Assembly: GCA_025463135.1 (NCBI GenBank)
Contig: JAOAPY010000015.1
Location: 248,001-312,000, forward strand
Direction of reading: 5' to 3'
Length of the DNA stretch: 64,000 nt
From: Acidobacteriota bacterium
Lineage (GTDB): Bacteria > Acidobacteriota > Blastocatellia > Pyrinomonadales > Pyrinomonadaceae
The notes below the pieces were generated by a model. It saw nothing but the letters and a program-made list of their open reading frames with translations, made no database searches and was not told where the DNA came from. Shown piece by piece: positions 1 to 8,805 of the stretch. The position numbers were made by a program, and so were the translations under genes. Positions within the stretch are counted from its first letter, which is position 1; each line of letters starts with the position of its first letter.

Positions 1-1
1 C

Positions 2-1996
2 TGGGGCGTTGAACTGGAAGGTATTAACGCCGAAACGCCTCCGCGTCCTGACCTGGGTGATGTCGCCTTTCCGGTTGCGTTCGAATTGGCCCGGTTGATC
101 AAACAGGGAACGGGGATCAAGGTGGCTCCGCGAGCGATCGCTGAAGAGCTGAAACCCGCGCTTGAAGCCCCTGCAGAAGTGTCCCGCGTTGAGATTGCAG
201 GCGCGGGATATATCAACGTGTTTTTCGATCGCGCTAAATTGCTGGCCGACTTTTCCGTCAGCACTTTAGCGCCGGCTGAGACGATAACGGATGAGTCTCG
301 ACCAAAGATGATGGTCGAACATACAAGCATTAACCCCAACAAAGCTGCGCACATTGGTCACGTACGTAACGCCGTGCTCGGCGACACTTTTGTGCGGATC
401 CTGCGGGCCGCCGGTCAACGCGTTGAGGTGCAGAACTATATTGACAACACCGGGGTTCAGGTTGCCGACGTGGTAGTCGGATTCATGGATATCGAAGGTA
501 TGAATCTCGATCAAATCAAGGCGATGGACCAATCGCTGACCGGCGAGCAATCGTTTGATTACTACTGCTGGGACCTTTACACGCGGGTTGGGCTGTTCTA
601 TCGCGATGATAATCCCACCGCGGATCCAAATCCCGAAAAGCTAAAGCTGCGCACGGAGGTTTTGCATGCGCTGGAAGCCGGCCATAACCCCACTGCGGAA
701 CTGGCGGATTACGTAGCCACCAGGAATGTCGAGTGCATTCTGGACACAATGGACCGCCTGGATATTCGATACGATTTGCTCGCGCGCGAGTCGGACATTC
801 TCGGTTTGCATTTTTGGGATCGCGCTTTTGAATTGATGAAGCAGGCCGGCGTCATTCGCCTTGAAAGCGAGGGACGCAGTAAGGGTTGCTGGGTGATGCC
901 CTTTGAATCGCATACCGGTACGGAAGAACATGAGGCCGACAAAGTGATCGTGCGCTCGAACGGTACGGTGACCTATACGGGCAAAGACATTGCGTATCAA
1001 CTTTGGAAGCTCGGTCACCTCGGGCTTGATTTCAATTACCGACCGTTTCGGACTTACGCCAACGGCCAGATTGCGTGGACCACCAGCACTGTGCCTAATT
1101 CTGACGTGCTTCCTGAAGTGCCGCGTCCCAGCTTTGGCGGCGGCGTGACTGTCTATAACGTCATCGACTCGCGACAGTCGTATCCGCAGGAGATTGTTGC
1201 ACGCGGAGTCGCTGCGCTGGTGCCGGAACTTGGCAAGAGTGCCAGCGTGCATTTTGGCTACGAGATGGTGGCCCTGTCGGTGGCTGCCTGCGACGATCTA
1301 GGAATTGACTTGAGCGACGATGATCGAGCGCGGCCATTTATTGAAATGAGCGGACGGAAAGGTCTTGGCGTGAAGGCCGACGACTTGATTGATCGTCTGG
1401 AAGTAGATGCCCGGCGCGAAGTGGGATCACGTCATCCCGAATTGTCGCCAGAAGAGTGGCAGGCGACGGCGCATGAGATTGCGGTGGGCGCGTTGCGGTA
1501 TTTCTTGCTCAAGTTTACCCGGAGCACTGTGATTATTTTTGATTTCAAGGAGGCCTTGTCCTTCGAAGGCGAGACAGGGCCCTACTGTCAATACGCTGCA
1601 GTGCGAGCAAATTCAATCTTCCGCAAACTGGATTCCCAGGCTCCGGCCGCGGCCTGGGACCTGATACGAAATGCCGGCAGCGATGAAGCAATCAGAACCA
1701 AAGTCGCCGACGCCCTGCAAGGGGAAACGGGCACGGAGATTTGGTCTCTGGTAATGCTGGCCGAGAAGTTTGACGAAGTCATCGCTCAGGCGGCGGCTTC
1801 CGCCGAGCCGGCGAACGTTGCTAAATACACTTTTAATCTGGCCCGCGCCTTTAATCTGTTTTACCACCGTCACCGGATCATCGCGGAAGGAGACGCAACG
1901 AAAAAAGCGGTGTTGGTTGCGACTGCGGACATCGCGCGCCGACAATTGACCGCGGCGCTGCTTACCCTTGGTATCAATGTTCCCGAGCGAATGTGA
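2..1996 (+). CDS. argS: Arginyl-tRNA synthetase, 5' end cut by window
   Basis: This enzyme charges tRNA-Arg with arginine in the cytoplasm. The reading frame is open from base 2, with the residues GDVAFPVAF before the first in-frame TTG at 86, so the gene starts upstream of the window and the TTG is not the true start. The class I HIGH signature is at 350-361 (AHIGHVRN), and a KMSK-equivalent, MSGRKG, lies near 1346. The C-terminal anticodon-binding DALR domain follows, with ALRYFLLKF and a FNLFYHRHRII stretch near the end. Stop is TGA at 1994-1996. The family is unambiguous. The missing part is the start of the N-terminal tRNA-binding domain. Confidence 0.96.
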   Translation, partial: WGVELEGINAETPPRPDLGDVAFPVAFELARLIKQGTGIKVAPRAIAEELKPALEAPAEVSRVEIAGAGYINVFFDRAKLLADFSVSTLAPAETITDESRPKMMVEHTSINPNKAAHIGHVRNAVLGDTFVRILRAAGQRVEVQNYIDNTGVQVADVVVGFMDIEGMNLDQIKAMDQSLTGEQSFDYYCWDLYTRVGLFYRDDNPTADPNPEKLKLRTEVLHALEAGHNPTAELADYVATRNVECILDTMDRLDIRYDLLARESDILGLHFWDRAFELMKQAGVIRLESEGRSKGCWVMPFESHTGTEEHEADKVIVRSNGTVTYTGKDIAYQLWKLGHLGLDFNYRPFRTYANGQIAWTTSTVPNSDVLPEVPRPSFGGGVTVYNVIDSRQSYPQEIVARGVAALVPELGKSASVHFGYEMVALSVAACDDLGIDLSDDDRARPFIEMSGRKGLGVKADDLIDRLEVDARREVGSRHPELSPEEWQATAHEIAVGALRYFLLKFTRSTVIIFDFKEALSFEGETGPYCQYAAVRANSIFRKLDSQAPAAAWDLIRNAGSDEAIRTKVADALQGETGTEIWSLVMLAEKFDEVIAQAAASAEPANVAKYTFNLARAFNLFYHRHRIIAEGDATKKAVLVATADIARRQLTAALLTLGINVPERM

Positions 1997-2113
1997 GCGC
2001 CTGGGGACCGCACGCTTCCAGCGTGCCGGAGGTTGGGTTCGGTGGATCTGAAATCCCAGCGAGCTTCTTTCCAAACAGCAGCATGCTGGAAGCGTGCGGT
2101 CCCAGGGGGCGCT
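1997..2113. repeat. Palindromic repeat, family A, copy 1
   Basis: Two arms of about 30 bases face each other. The left arm reads GGGACCGCACGCTTCCAGCG and the right arm reads GCTGGAAGCGTGCGGTCCCA, with about 50 bases between. It begins right after the argS stop. A second copy is at 3172 and a half copy at 60285. No gene lies inside. Confidence 0.85.
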
Positions 2114-2148
2114 GTACTTTTTGTAAGTTGTGAGAGTATAAAACCAAC

Positions 2149-3168
2149 ATGTTAATCGTAATGAAACCCGACGCGACCGAGGCGCAAATCGAAACTGTTT
2201 TGCGCGTGATCGTGGATCTGGGATACAAGGGCCATCCAATGCCGGGAGCCACCCGCACGGCCATTGGCATCACGGGCAATCAAACCTCGGTCGATCCTTC
2301 GCATTTTGAGAACATGCCGGGCGTGGCCGAAGCTATTCGAGTCAGCAAACCCTACAAGCTAATCTCGCTCGATCTCAGACCGGAAAAAACAATTGTTCGA
2401 GTGGGAGACGCAACGATCGGCGGCGAGGAGCTGGCGATCATTGCGGGTCCTTGTGCTATTGAAAGTCGAGCGCAGGGATTTGCCATCGCCGAAGCGGTTC
2501 GACGAAGCGGCGCGCGGTTCTTTCGCGGCGGAGCATACAAGCCGCGTACTTCGCCTTACGCTTTCCAGGGATTGGGAGAAGAGGGCCTGCGGATTCTGGC
2601 GGACATTCGCGAAGCTTATGGTTTGAAAATCGTTACGGAAGCCCTGGATGAGAACGGTGTGGATCTGGTCGAGCGCTACGGTGACATGATTCAGATCGGT
2701 GCTCGCAACATGCAGAACTTTTCACTGTTGAGGCGCGCGGGAAGGGCGAAGTTGCCGGTGCTGCTAAAGCGAGGTTTGTCGGCGACGCTCGATGAATGGT
2801 TGCTGGCCGCCGAATACGTTATGTCCGAAGGCAATTATCAAATCGTTTTGTGCGAGCGAGGCATTCGCACTTTTGCGCAGCATACTCGCAATACGATGGA
2901 CCTCGCAGCTATCCCCGCGGTCCGGCGGCTGTCTCATCTGCCGGTGATCGTTGATCCGTCGCACGGAACCGGGAAGAATTATATGGTTACGCCGCTGGCG
3001 CGCGCCGGGGTTGCGGTGGGAGCCGATGGTCTGATCGTTGAGGTTCACGATCAGCCGGATCACGCTTTGTCGGATGGAGCGCAGGCGCTGAATCTCGAGC
3101 AGTATGAAGAACTCGTGAATGAAGTGCGCGCGATCCATGAAGTGATCGCGCCGGCCGCCGTGCGCTAG
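2149..3168 (+). CDS. aroF: 3-deoxy-7-phosphoheptulonate (DAHP) synthase
   Basis: This enzyme condenses phosphoenolpyruvate with erythrose 4-phosphate, the first step of the shikimate pathway. It has 339 residues. Residues 1-75 form a ferredoxin-like regulatory domain, as in the Thermotoga-type (AroF I-beta) enzymes. The catalytic barrel follows, with [47 protein letters not shown] and the metal-site segment VDPSHGTG. Length and motif order fit the family. The ATG at 2149 has no clear ribosome binding site. TATAAA sits only 7 bases upstream, so a leaderless transcript is possible but unproven. It stands alone between two copies of repeat family A. Confidence 0.95.
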   Translation: MLIVMKPDATEAQIETVLRVIVDLGYKGHPMPGATRTAIGITGNQTSVDPSHFENMPGVAEAIRVSKPYKLISLDLRPEKTIVRVGDATIGGEELAIIAGPCAIESRAQGFAIAEAVRRSGARFFRGGAYKPRTSPYAFQGLGEEGLRILADIREAYGLKIVTEALDENGVDLVERYGDMIQIGARNMQNFSLLRRAGRAKLPVLLKRGLSATLDEWLLAAEYVMSEGNYQIVLCERGIRTFAQHTRNTMDLAAIPAVRRLSHLPVIVDPSHGTGKNYMVTPLARAGVAVGADGLIVEVHDQPDHALSDGAQALNLEQYEELVNEVRAIHEVIAPAAVR

Positions 3169-3171
3169 TCA

Positions 3172-3279
3172 CACCTGGGACCGCACTCTTCCAGCGTGCT
3201 GAGGTGTTCAAGAAATTTCCTGAAGAGGGAACGAACGCTCGCAAATTCCAGCACGCTGGAGGCGTGCGGTCCCCGGGCG
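3172..3279. repeat. Palindromic repeat, family A, copy 2
   Basis: The left arm is CACCTGGGACCGCACTCTTC and the right arm is CACGCTGGAGGCGTGCGGTC, with roughly 50 bases between. The arms match copy 1 with a few changes. The element ends 7 bases before the chosen start of the next gene, so the in-frame codons upstream of that start are repeat and not protein. Confidence 0.85.
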
Positions 3280-3285
3280 TGCTTC

Positions 3286-4224
3286 ATGGCAGCAACAACT
3301 ATTCCCTTCCTCGACGACGCCGCCAAAATCGAACTTGTTGAAGCGCCTTTCCCACCTTACCGCGACTCACAACTTTCGACGCTGATCGTCGCTTCTTACA
3401 ATATCCGTTATGCAGTCGGCCGTTTCTTGATCTCGAGCGGTCTGCTGCGCAAGATTGGACTAAACCCGCCGCTGGGCCGCTCCGCAGCCGTCGCACGCAA
3501 CATAGCAATCGCCACAGCCGCCTTTTCCGAAGGCCGCTTGTTACCGCGAGCGGACATCGTAGCGTTGCAGGAAGCCGATAAAGAGACCGCCCGCGCGGGA
3601 GGTTTGCATGTGGCGAGAGAGCTGGCGACCAAACTAAAAATGAGCTGGGTGCATATGCCTGCAGGCATTCCGCGCGGGGTGGCGCCCAGGAAGCGTCAAT
3701 GGTGGCTGGATTTTGAGGAACAGATTGGACTAAACGATGCGGGCGACACTGGCATTGCGCTGCTAAGCCGTCTGCCCCTTGAAGACGTGACGCGAATCGA
3801 TCTGCCCTGGCACGATTGTCTTTGGCGTCCCCGGCTTGCTCAGGCAGCAACAATCTCGATTGGCCCAGACAAGTTGCGAATCTTCAATGCGCATATCGAT
3901 CCACACCCGAAAGCTGATGGTCAGCTCAGGCAACTGGAAGCGATCATGGACCAGGCTGACCAGTCCGGATTACCAACTATCGTAATGGGTGACTTTAATA
4001 CTCTGTCAGACAAAAAATGTGTTGAGACGCGAAGGTTCCTGGAAGCGCGCGGATATATGACCTCTATGCCTACGGGAACAGCCACCTGGCGCGGGGCTGG
4101 ACTGCGTTACCATGCCGATTGGATCTTTGTGCGTGGAGTGCAGATCAAAAAGTGGGGTGTTGCCAGGCCCTTGAACGTCTCCGATCACTGGCCCATCTGG
4201 GCAGAGGTGTCGATTGCTGATTGA
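3286..4224 (+). CDS. Endonuclease/exonuclease/phosphatase-fold hydrolase
   Basis: A member of the metal-dependent EEP phosphodiesterase fold shared by DNase I, exonuclease III and inositol phosphatases; its substrate is not evident. Motifs in order are SYNIRYA (near residue 36), the metal-binding Glu in ALQEAD (near 94), NAHIDPHPKADGQ (near 205), MGDFNTL (near 234), HADWIFVR and the catalytic SDHWPIWAEV at the C-terminus. I start it at the ATG at 3286. The frame is open further upstream to 3196, but that part is repeat family A. No signal peptide is visible. The spacing to its neighbours suggests it is transcribed alone. Confidence 0.85.
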   Translation: MAATTIPFLDDAAKIELVEAPFPPYRDSQLSTLIVASYNIRYAVGRFLISSGLLRKIGLNPPLGRSAAVARNIAIATAAFSEGRLLPRADIVALQEADKETARAGGLHVARELATKLKMSWVHMPAGIPRGVAPRKRQWWLDFEEQIGLNDAGDTGIALLSRLPLEDVTRIDLPWHDCLWRPRLAQAATISIGPDKLRIFNAHIDPHPKADGQLRQLEAIMDQADQSGLPTIVMGDFNTLSDKKCVETRRFLEARGYMTSMPTGTATWRGAGLRYHADWIFVRGVQIKKWGVARPLNVSDHWPIWAEVSIAD

Positions 4225-4342
4225 TGATTGTGAAGCTCTTTTGATCCAGCACTGTTAAGCTGCGAGTGTCGTCGAGGTTTCTCTCAAGAGAACATTCAAT
4301 TGTTAAGACAGTTACCGACTTTTGGCGAGAGTGACAATTTAC

Positions 4343-5137
4343 ATGGAGACCATTACCAGCCGCGATAATGCCCTGTTACGTCGTTTCCGCGCCGTGCGCG
4401 ACGGTAAGGTGGAAGAAGCAATTTTTGTTGAGGGACTCCGATTGTGCGCGGAAGCCTACCTGTCCGGATTGTCGATCGAAGCCGTGATTTATTCTGATGA
4501 ACTCGGGCAGAAGGACAAAGCAAAAAGGATCCTGACCGAACTCGGTTCCGTTTGCGAGCGCGTCGTGCCTGTTAGTGAAGCGCTGCTCGCCACCATCTCT
4601 TACACCAAGACTCCGCAGGGATTAGTGCTGCTTGCTTCGCGCCCGGAGGTGGATGAAAACGAATTCAAGAGGCGCCAACTTTCAAACCCGTTACTGATAG
4701 TGATGCACGGCATCAACAATCCCGTTAATGTCGGGGCCATTATGCGGACCGCCGAGGCGGCAGGTGCTACCGGTGCTATCACCACTGTGAACTCGAGTGA
4801 TCCGTTTTCGCCCAAAGCTCTGCGGGGAGCGATGGGTTCAGCCTTTCGTTTGCCGATCTGGACCAAAACGGATTACGGCGAAGTACTGGCATGGTGTGCC
4901 GCGAGCGGAATAAAAACGGTATGCGCGGACGCGCAAGCTTCTATTGCCTACACGGAAATGGATTGGACTGGCGCAAAGGCCATTGTCGTCGGACCGGAAT
5001 CGACAGGACTAACCCCAGACGAGGTAGCCGCAGCCGGCGCTGTCGTCAGGATACCCATGCACGGGCAAGTTGAGAGTTTGAACGTTGGTGTGGCGGCGTC
5101 GATTCTGCTTTACGAAGCAGCGCGGCAAAGAGGATAG
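4343..5137 (+). CDS. SpoU/TrmH-family RNA 2'-O-methyltransferase
   Basis: This protein methylates the ribose 2'-OH of rRNA or tRNA using S-adenosylmethionine through the knotted SPOUT fold. The three family motifs are present: NVGAIMRTAEAAGATG (motif 1), VVGPESTGLT (motif 2) and IPMHGQVESLNVGVAASI (motif 3, knot and SAM site). The N-terminal part (ITSRDNALLRRFRAVRDG through ASRPEV) matches the SpoU substrate-binding domain usual in 23S rRNA methyltransferases of the TsnR/RlmB type. I chose the ATG at 4343, where family-like sequence begins. A TTG at 4322 would add seven residues. The exact target base cannot be told from sequence. Confidence 0.92.
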   Translation: METITSRDNALLRRFRAVRDGKVEEAIFVEGLRLCAEAYLSGLSIEAVIYSDELGQKDKAKRILTELGSVCERVVPVSEALLATISYTKTPQGLVLLASRPEVDENEFKRRQLSNPLLIVMHGINNPVNVGAIMRTAEAAGATGAITTVNSSDPFSPKALRGAMGSAFRLPIWTKTDYGEVLAWCAASGIKTVCADAQASIAYTEMDWTGAKAIVVGPESTGLTPDEVAAAGAVVRIPMHGQVESLNVGVAASILLYEAARQRG

Positions 5138-5143
5138 CGGGAA

Positions 5144-5560
5144 TCAGAAGGGCTTGGAATCAATCTTGTCGAGGCGATCGTCGAGGCGAAGTTGATCGGC
5201 AGGCACAGTAACTATGTCTCTGCTAAGCACTTCAACCTTGCGTGAAAGTTCCGCCACGTGATTCTTCACTTCGCGAACTTCAGTCTTCACTTCCAGAATT
5301 TCAGCCAGGGCTCGCTCCCAGATTTGTTTGGTCTCAACAGCGCGTTTTTCGGCTTGGATTTCCAGTTTCTCAACCCGTCCATCGAGGCTGTCGAGCCGAG
5401 CTTCCATTCGATCAAGCCTACCATCCACGGCACCACGCCACGCATCGATTGCGTCAAATCGCGCGAAGACACGCTCTTCAAAAGAACGGTTCTCCGGCAA
5501 ATCTCGTGTGTGCTCCTGACTCATGCTATGCATCATGGAGGCTTGGCCTGATTGGTTCAA
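5144..5560 (-). CDS. Hypothetical coiled-coil protein
   Basis: A 138-residue protein that is very rich in charged residues, with a heptad-like pattern (RLDRMEARLDSLDGRVEKLE, then EVKTEVREVKNHVAELSRKVEVL) over residues 45-120. This predicts a long coiled coil and probable oligomerisation. There are no membrane segments and no cysteines. An internal ATG at 5524 (MSQEHTRD) may be the true start. It is convergent with the methyltransferase, and only 6 bases separate the two stops. Similar short coiled-coil proteins occur next to many unrelated genes, so the neighbours give no function. Unrecognised family. Confidence 0.6.
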   Translation of the reverse strand: MNQSGQASMMHSMSQEHTRDLPENRSFEERVFARFDAIDAWRGAVDGRLDRMEARLDSLDGRVEKLEIQAEKRAVETKQIWERALAEILEVKTEVREVKNHVAELSRKVEVLSRDIVTVPADQLRLDDRLDKIDSKPF

Positions 5561-5829
5561 GTATTATCAACATTCATGTCAGTCTTGAACTTTGTGCTGT
5601 TGCCTCAAGCGCCGGTCAAAATTCCTCTGACGCCACGGTCCTGCCCCTTGCCCCTACTCCCAAACTATTATTTCAGTTAGAATAACGCCGCACCGAAGCA
5701 TTGAGTTCCCTCTCCCGCGCAGTCACAATCCCGACTGCGTTTTTGACGTAGGGGTGTTTGCGAGAGGCTGTCGTGACAGTCAACGAGCGCGATTAAACAA
5801 TTGCGACGCAAAATCGTATTGGTATCCAA

Positions 5830-6663
5830 ATGACCGAAGAATCCAAATCGGCGCCCAGGAAAAAGCGTGAAGAGGCCCTGCCGGAACGGCTTCTGCGAAA
5901 GGTGCTGGAGAACGTGGGCGATGTCGTCGACCGCAAGTTCGGACGCACCGTCGAGCCCAAGAGCGGGCTGACGACTTCAAAGCTGGTCGAACGGATGAAG
6001 CGCCTGATTGACGAGCGCGTCCGTAACGAAGGACCAAAAGGCCGCATCGCTCCGCACTTGATGAAGCTGAAACTGGAATGGGGTACTCACGCCGAAGCCC
6101 CGCCGGAAATACTGAAAGACCTGGAACACGAACTCTTCGCCGAGGCGATAGATCACATCAACGATCATCGCTATCGCACACTCGCCCCGGTCCGCATCGA
6201 ATCGGAAGTGGACATTTTTACGACGGGAATTTCGGTGGATCCAAGCTTCGGCGAATTTGAAGAGGAACTAAGACAACAAGACGAAGCCAAGCGCGCAGCC
6301 CTTGCCGGTATAGCCATCCCTACTGCCGCGCCTCCGGTGCCAGACGTAACACTGATCGCTCGCGTGACGATGCGCGACAACACCCGCGAACTCTCTCTGG
6401 TTTTTGCGCCGGGTGGCAGACGTCTGAACGTTGGTCGGGTGTCCGACAATGACTTGAGCTTAAACGACGGCAGCGTTTCAAAGATTCATGCAGCGCTGGT
6501 TATGAATAAAGAAGGAACGCTGCTGGTTGCCGATACAGGTTCGACTAACGGCACTTACATTAATGGTCGTCGGATAGCTTATGGCGAATCTCGCCCGATC
6601 GAAGACGGCGACGTCGTGGGATTTGGAGACATTGAAGTTCGATTTCGCAGGACTGAAACATAG
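5830..6663 (+). CDS. FhaA-like protein, DUF3662 plus FHA domain
   Basis: Cytoplasmic phosphothreonine-reading adaptor of 277 residues. Residues 10-130 resemble the DUF3662 domain found at the N-terminus of actinobacterial FhaA (ERLLRKVLENVGDVVDRKFG onward, with ERMKRLIDERVRNEGPKGRI). The FHA domain occupies about 196-275, with the binding-loop signatures GRVSDNDL, SVSKIHAAL and DTGSTNGTYINGR, all consistent with phosphothreonine binding. It heads a six-gene plus-strand block with a PBP, RodA, a PP2C phosphatase, a kinase and a second FHA protein, so the likely ligands are substrates of that kinase. A partner role is inference. Confidence 0.88.
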   Translation: MTEESKSAPRKKREEALPERLLRKVLENVGDVVDRKFGRTVEPKSGLTTSKLVERMKRLIDERVRNEGPKGRIAPHLMKLKLEWGTHAEAPPEILKDLEHELFAEAIDHINDHRYRTLAPVRIESEVDIFTTGISVDPSFGEFEEELRQQDEAKRAALAGIAIPTAAPPVPDVTLIARVTMRDNTRELSLVFAPGGRRLNVGRVSDNDLSLNDGSVSKIHAALVMNKEGTLLVADTGSTNGTYINGRRIAYGESRPIEDGDVVGFGDIEVRFRRTET

Positions 6664-6677
6664 AACAGAACATCTCG

Positions 6678-6733
6678 CTGTTTAGAGAGCGGACTTGTCC
6701 GCCTCTCGGAACACAAGTGCCTTTCTAAACGGC
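6678..6733. repeat. Imperfect palindrome with nested hairpin
   Basis: The outer arms GCTGTTTAGAGAG and CTTTCTAAACGGC face each other, with a nested inverted pair GCGGACTTGTCCGC. A similar element (TCTCTCTAAACTCG ... ACAAGTCCGCTGTCTAAGCCGC) lies at 42691. It sits between the FHA gene and the PBP gene. Confidence 0.6.
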
Positions 6734-6772
6734 AACACACTATTGAAATAATCGCACTTTGACTCTTCAACG

Positions 6773-8677
6773 ATGCCCTTCCTCTTACTACTCCAATCAC
6801 CAACTCCCAGTCCGGTTTCCGCCCACGTTCCCGAATGGATGTCGGCGTTGCTGACGTTGATTTATGTTGGGGCATTCCTGCTTTTGATCCTGCTTTTGTA
6901 TGTGGCCCTGCTGCGATATCGATTGAGTCGCGCTCGACAATCCGCCAGCGTTCCTGACGATCTTCCCAAAGCTGTAAGGAAGCGGCTCGGCTCGACCACC
7001 ACGAATCGCGGACTAAAGGCGCTGCGCTGGGTTTTCGTTCTGTTGGCGGCGGGCGTATTTGGTTTTCACGTGTACTGGGCAAAGTATGCCGCCACCAACA
7101 ACGAAAAGTTTCAGGAGCTCAGCTACAAGGATCTGCGCAATCGCCGCATCTCTGAATCGACCCTGCGTGGTTGGATTCTTGATCGTAGCGGCAGACTGGA
7201 TCGAGCTTTGGCCCTTTACCGGCGCGAGGGCAATGGCGACATCGTGCGCGAATATCCAATGGATAAACCATTCGCTCACATCTTTGGTTCGGATCGCGGC
7301 GACCCGGGGATTGAGCGAGCGCTGTTTGGCGTGCAAAACGGATCGATGCCTGAGGCCCTCCAGGTGGTCCAGGGCGAGAGCACTACCCGCAAGGCAAATG
7401 CCGACGTGCGCATAACTATCGACCGCGATCTGCAACAGGCCGCTGTCGATCAGTTGAAAGGAAAACATGGTGCTGTAGTTGTCTTGAATCCACAGACCGG
7501 CGAGGTCCTGGCTCTCTACAGCGAACCTTCATACAGTCTCAAAGAAGTCGAAGACGAGGCGACCTGGATTCGGCTCGAAGCAAACGAGCGAGACAAGCCA
7601 CTAGTGAGTCGCGCGCTGGGCGCTTACTACATTCCCGGCTCCACTTTCAAAACGGTAACCATGACGGCGGCCTTTATCGCCGGCTTGCAGGACACACAGT
7701 TCACTTGCAGCGGCGGGGGTTACGTCGCAGCGCCAGGGGCTAACGCCATCCTGGATGACGGCGGGGCCGGAGAAGTTCACGGTACGATCGGCATCGATAC
7801 TGCCTTTGAGGTGTCCTGTAATCAGTATTTCGCACAAATGGGCGTGAAGCTGGGAGCTGATCGGCTGAAGCAGGCGGCCCAATTACTGGGTATTGGCACT
7901 TACGATACGCCGGTCGAGGCTTTGCGCGGACGAAAGCAACCTGAGATTTGGAACGCGAGTAGCGATGCCATCAAACGAGCGTTGGCTCCACGTGAAGCGA
8001 CGATCGTTACGGGTAAGCAGGTGACGCGGTATGACCTGGCATTGATTGGTTATGGGCAAGGCTATGCGGGCCAGATGACACCCTTTCAAATGGCGCTGGC
8101 GGCATCGGCGGTGGGCAATATGGAAGGCAAGCTGATGAAGCCCAAGATTGAATTCGATCGGCCGCCGGAAATGTTCAAGCAAGTAGTCCCGCCGCAGACC
8201 GCACAGCGGATGCGCGAGATAATGGGCCTGGTCACCGGCGGCCCAAGTGGCACTGCACGTGGAGTTTTCGGGCCGGTAAAGGCCGCGGGCATCAACACAG
8301 GCGGCAAAACGGGTACGGCGCAGAAAGTGATCCCGCTTTACGATCCAAAAACAGGTCAGCCAAAAACGCGACACCGCGTCGAGAAGGACAACAAGGGAAA
8401 CATAATTCGGGAATACGAAGAGACGATCATGGATACGGAACATCCACGCATCGACGCGTGGTTCCTATGTATCGCGCCGTTGGAACGGCCGCAGCTGGCA
8501 ATGGCGGTAATAGTCGAAGGAGGCGGGTATGGCTCGAAAGCAGCAGCACCCATAGCAGCCGCGCTGGTGATGAAGGCCAAAGAACTCGGATACTTCAATA
8601 ACGGCAACCCGCAAAAAGCGCAGCGGGGTCTGCCGAAGCAAACACCAACGCCCGTGCCCCGACCGCGGAGACAATGA
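6773..8677 (+). CDS. Penicillin-binding protein 2 / PbpA-like transpeptidase
   Basis: A class B PBP that cross-links peptidoglycan in the periplasm, probably paired with the RodA made next. It has 634 residues. Hydrophobic segments lie at about 24-48 and 85-103, so the membrane anchor is longer than the usual single helix. The transpeptidase domain carries all three active-site motifs: STFK with Ser near 290, SCN near 348 and KTGT near 512. The N-terminal dimerisation part includes ITIDRDLQQAA. The C-terminus is proline and arginine rich. The mycobacterial PbpA lies in the same gene neighbourhood of FHA, RodA, PP2C and kinase genes, so a role in elongation or septal growth under kinase control is likely. 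Confidence 0.93.
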   Translation: MPFLLLLQSPTPSPVSAHVPEWMSALLTLIYVGAFLLLILLLYVALLRYRLSRARQSASVPDDLPKAVRKRLGSTTTNRGLKALRWVFVLLAAGVFGFHVYWAKYAATNNEKFQELSYKDLRNRRISESTLRGWILDRSGRLDRALALYRREGNGDIVREYPMDKPFAHIFGSDRGDPGIERALFGVQNGSMPEALQVVQGESTTRKANADVRITIDRDLQQAAVDQLKGKHGAVVVLNPQTGEVLALYSEPSYSLKEVEDEATWIRLEANERDKPLVSRALGAYYIPGSTFKTVTMTAAFIAGLQDTQFTCSGGGYVAAPGANAILDDGGAGEVHGTIGIDTAFEVSCNQYFAQMGVKLGADRLKQAAQLLGIGTYDTPVEALRGRKQPEIWNASSDAIKRALAPREATIVTGKQVTRYDLALIGYGQGYAGQMTPFQMALAASAVGNMEGKLMKPKIEFDRPPEMFKQVVPPQTAQRMREIMGLVTGGPSGTARGVFGPVKAAGINTGGKTGTAQKVIPLYDPKTGQPKTRHRVEKDNKGNIIREYEETIMDTEHPRIDAWFLCIAPLERPQLAMAVIVEGGGYGSKAAAPIAAALVMKAKELGYFNNGNPQKAQRGLPKQTPTPVPRPRRQ

Positions 8678-8769
8678 GAGAAGTATGGCCACACGCATTC
8701 AGAGTTCAGTTCGTTTTGCGGCTGCACTGACGCAATCTGATAAAGAGTCACGAACGCCGATTTCAAAAA

Positions 8770-8803
8770 CACTGACTACTGATTACTGACTACTGACAAC
8801 TCT
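8770..8803. repeat. Short tandem repeat, family F (copy 1)
   Basis: About four imperfect copies of a seven-base word, ACTGACT / ACTGATT / ACTGACT / ACTGACA, directly before the rodA start. The same word, in inverted pairs, appears at 38731 and 57048. Confidence 0.7.
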
Positions 8804-8805
8804 TA

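Noticed and set aside
641-1252. Long minus-strand frame inside argS
   Set aside because: It is fully inside argS, has no protein family traits and reflects the codon bias of the opposite strand.
2137-2142. TATAAA as -10 box of aroF
   Set aside because: It is only seven bases from the ATG and no suitable -35 lies upstream; a leaderless start is possible but not supported further.
3196-3285. 30-residue N-terminal extension of the EEP-fold protein
   Set aside because: These codons lie within repeat family A. The ATG at 3286 is a better start.
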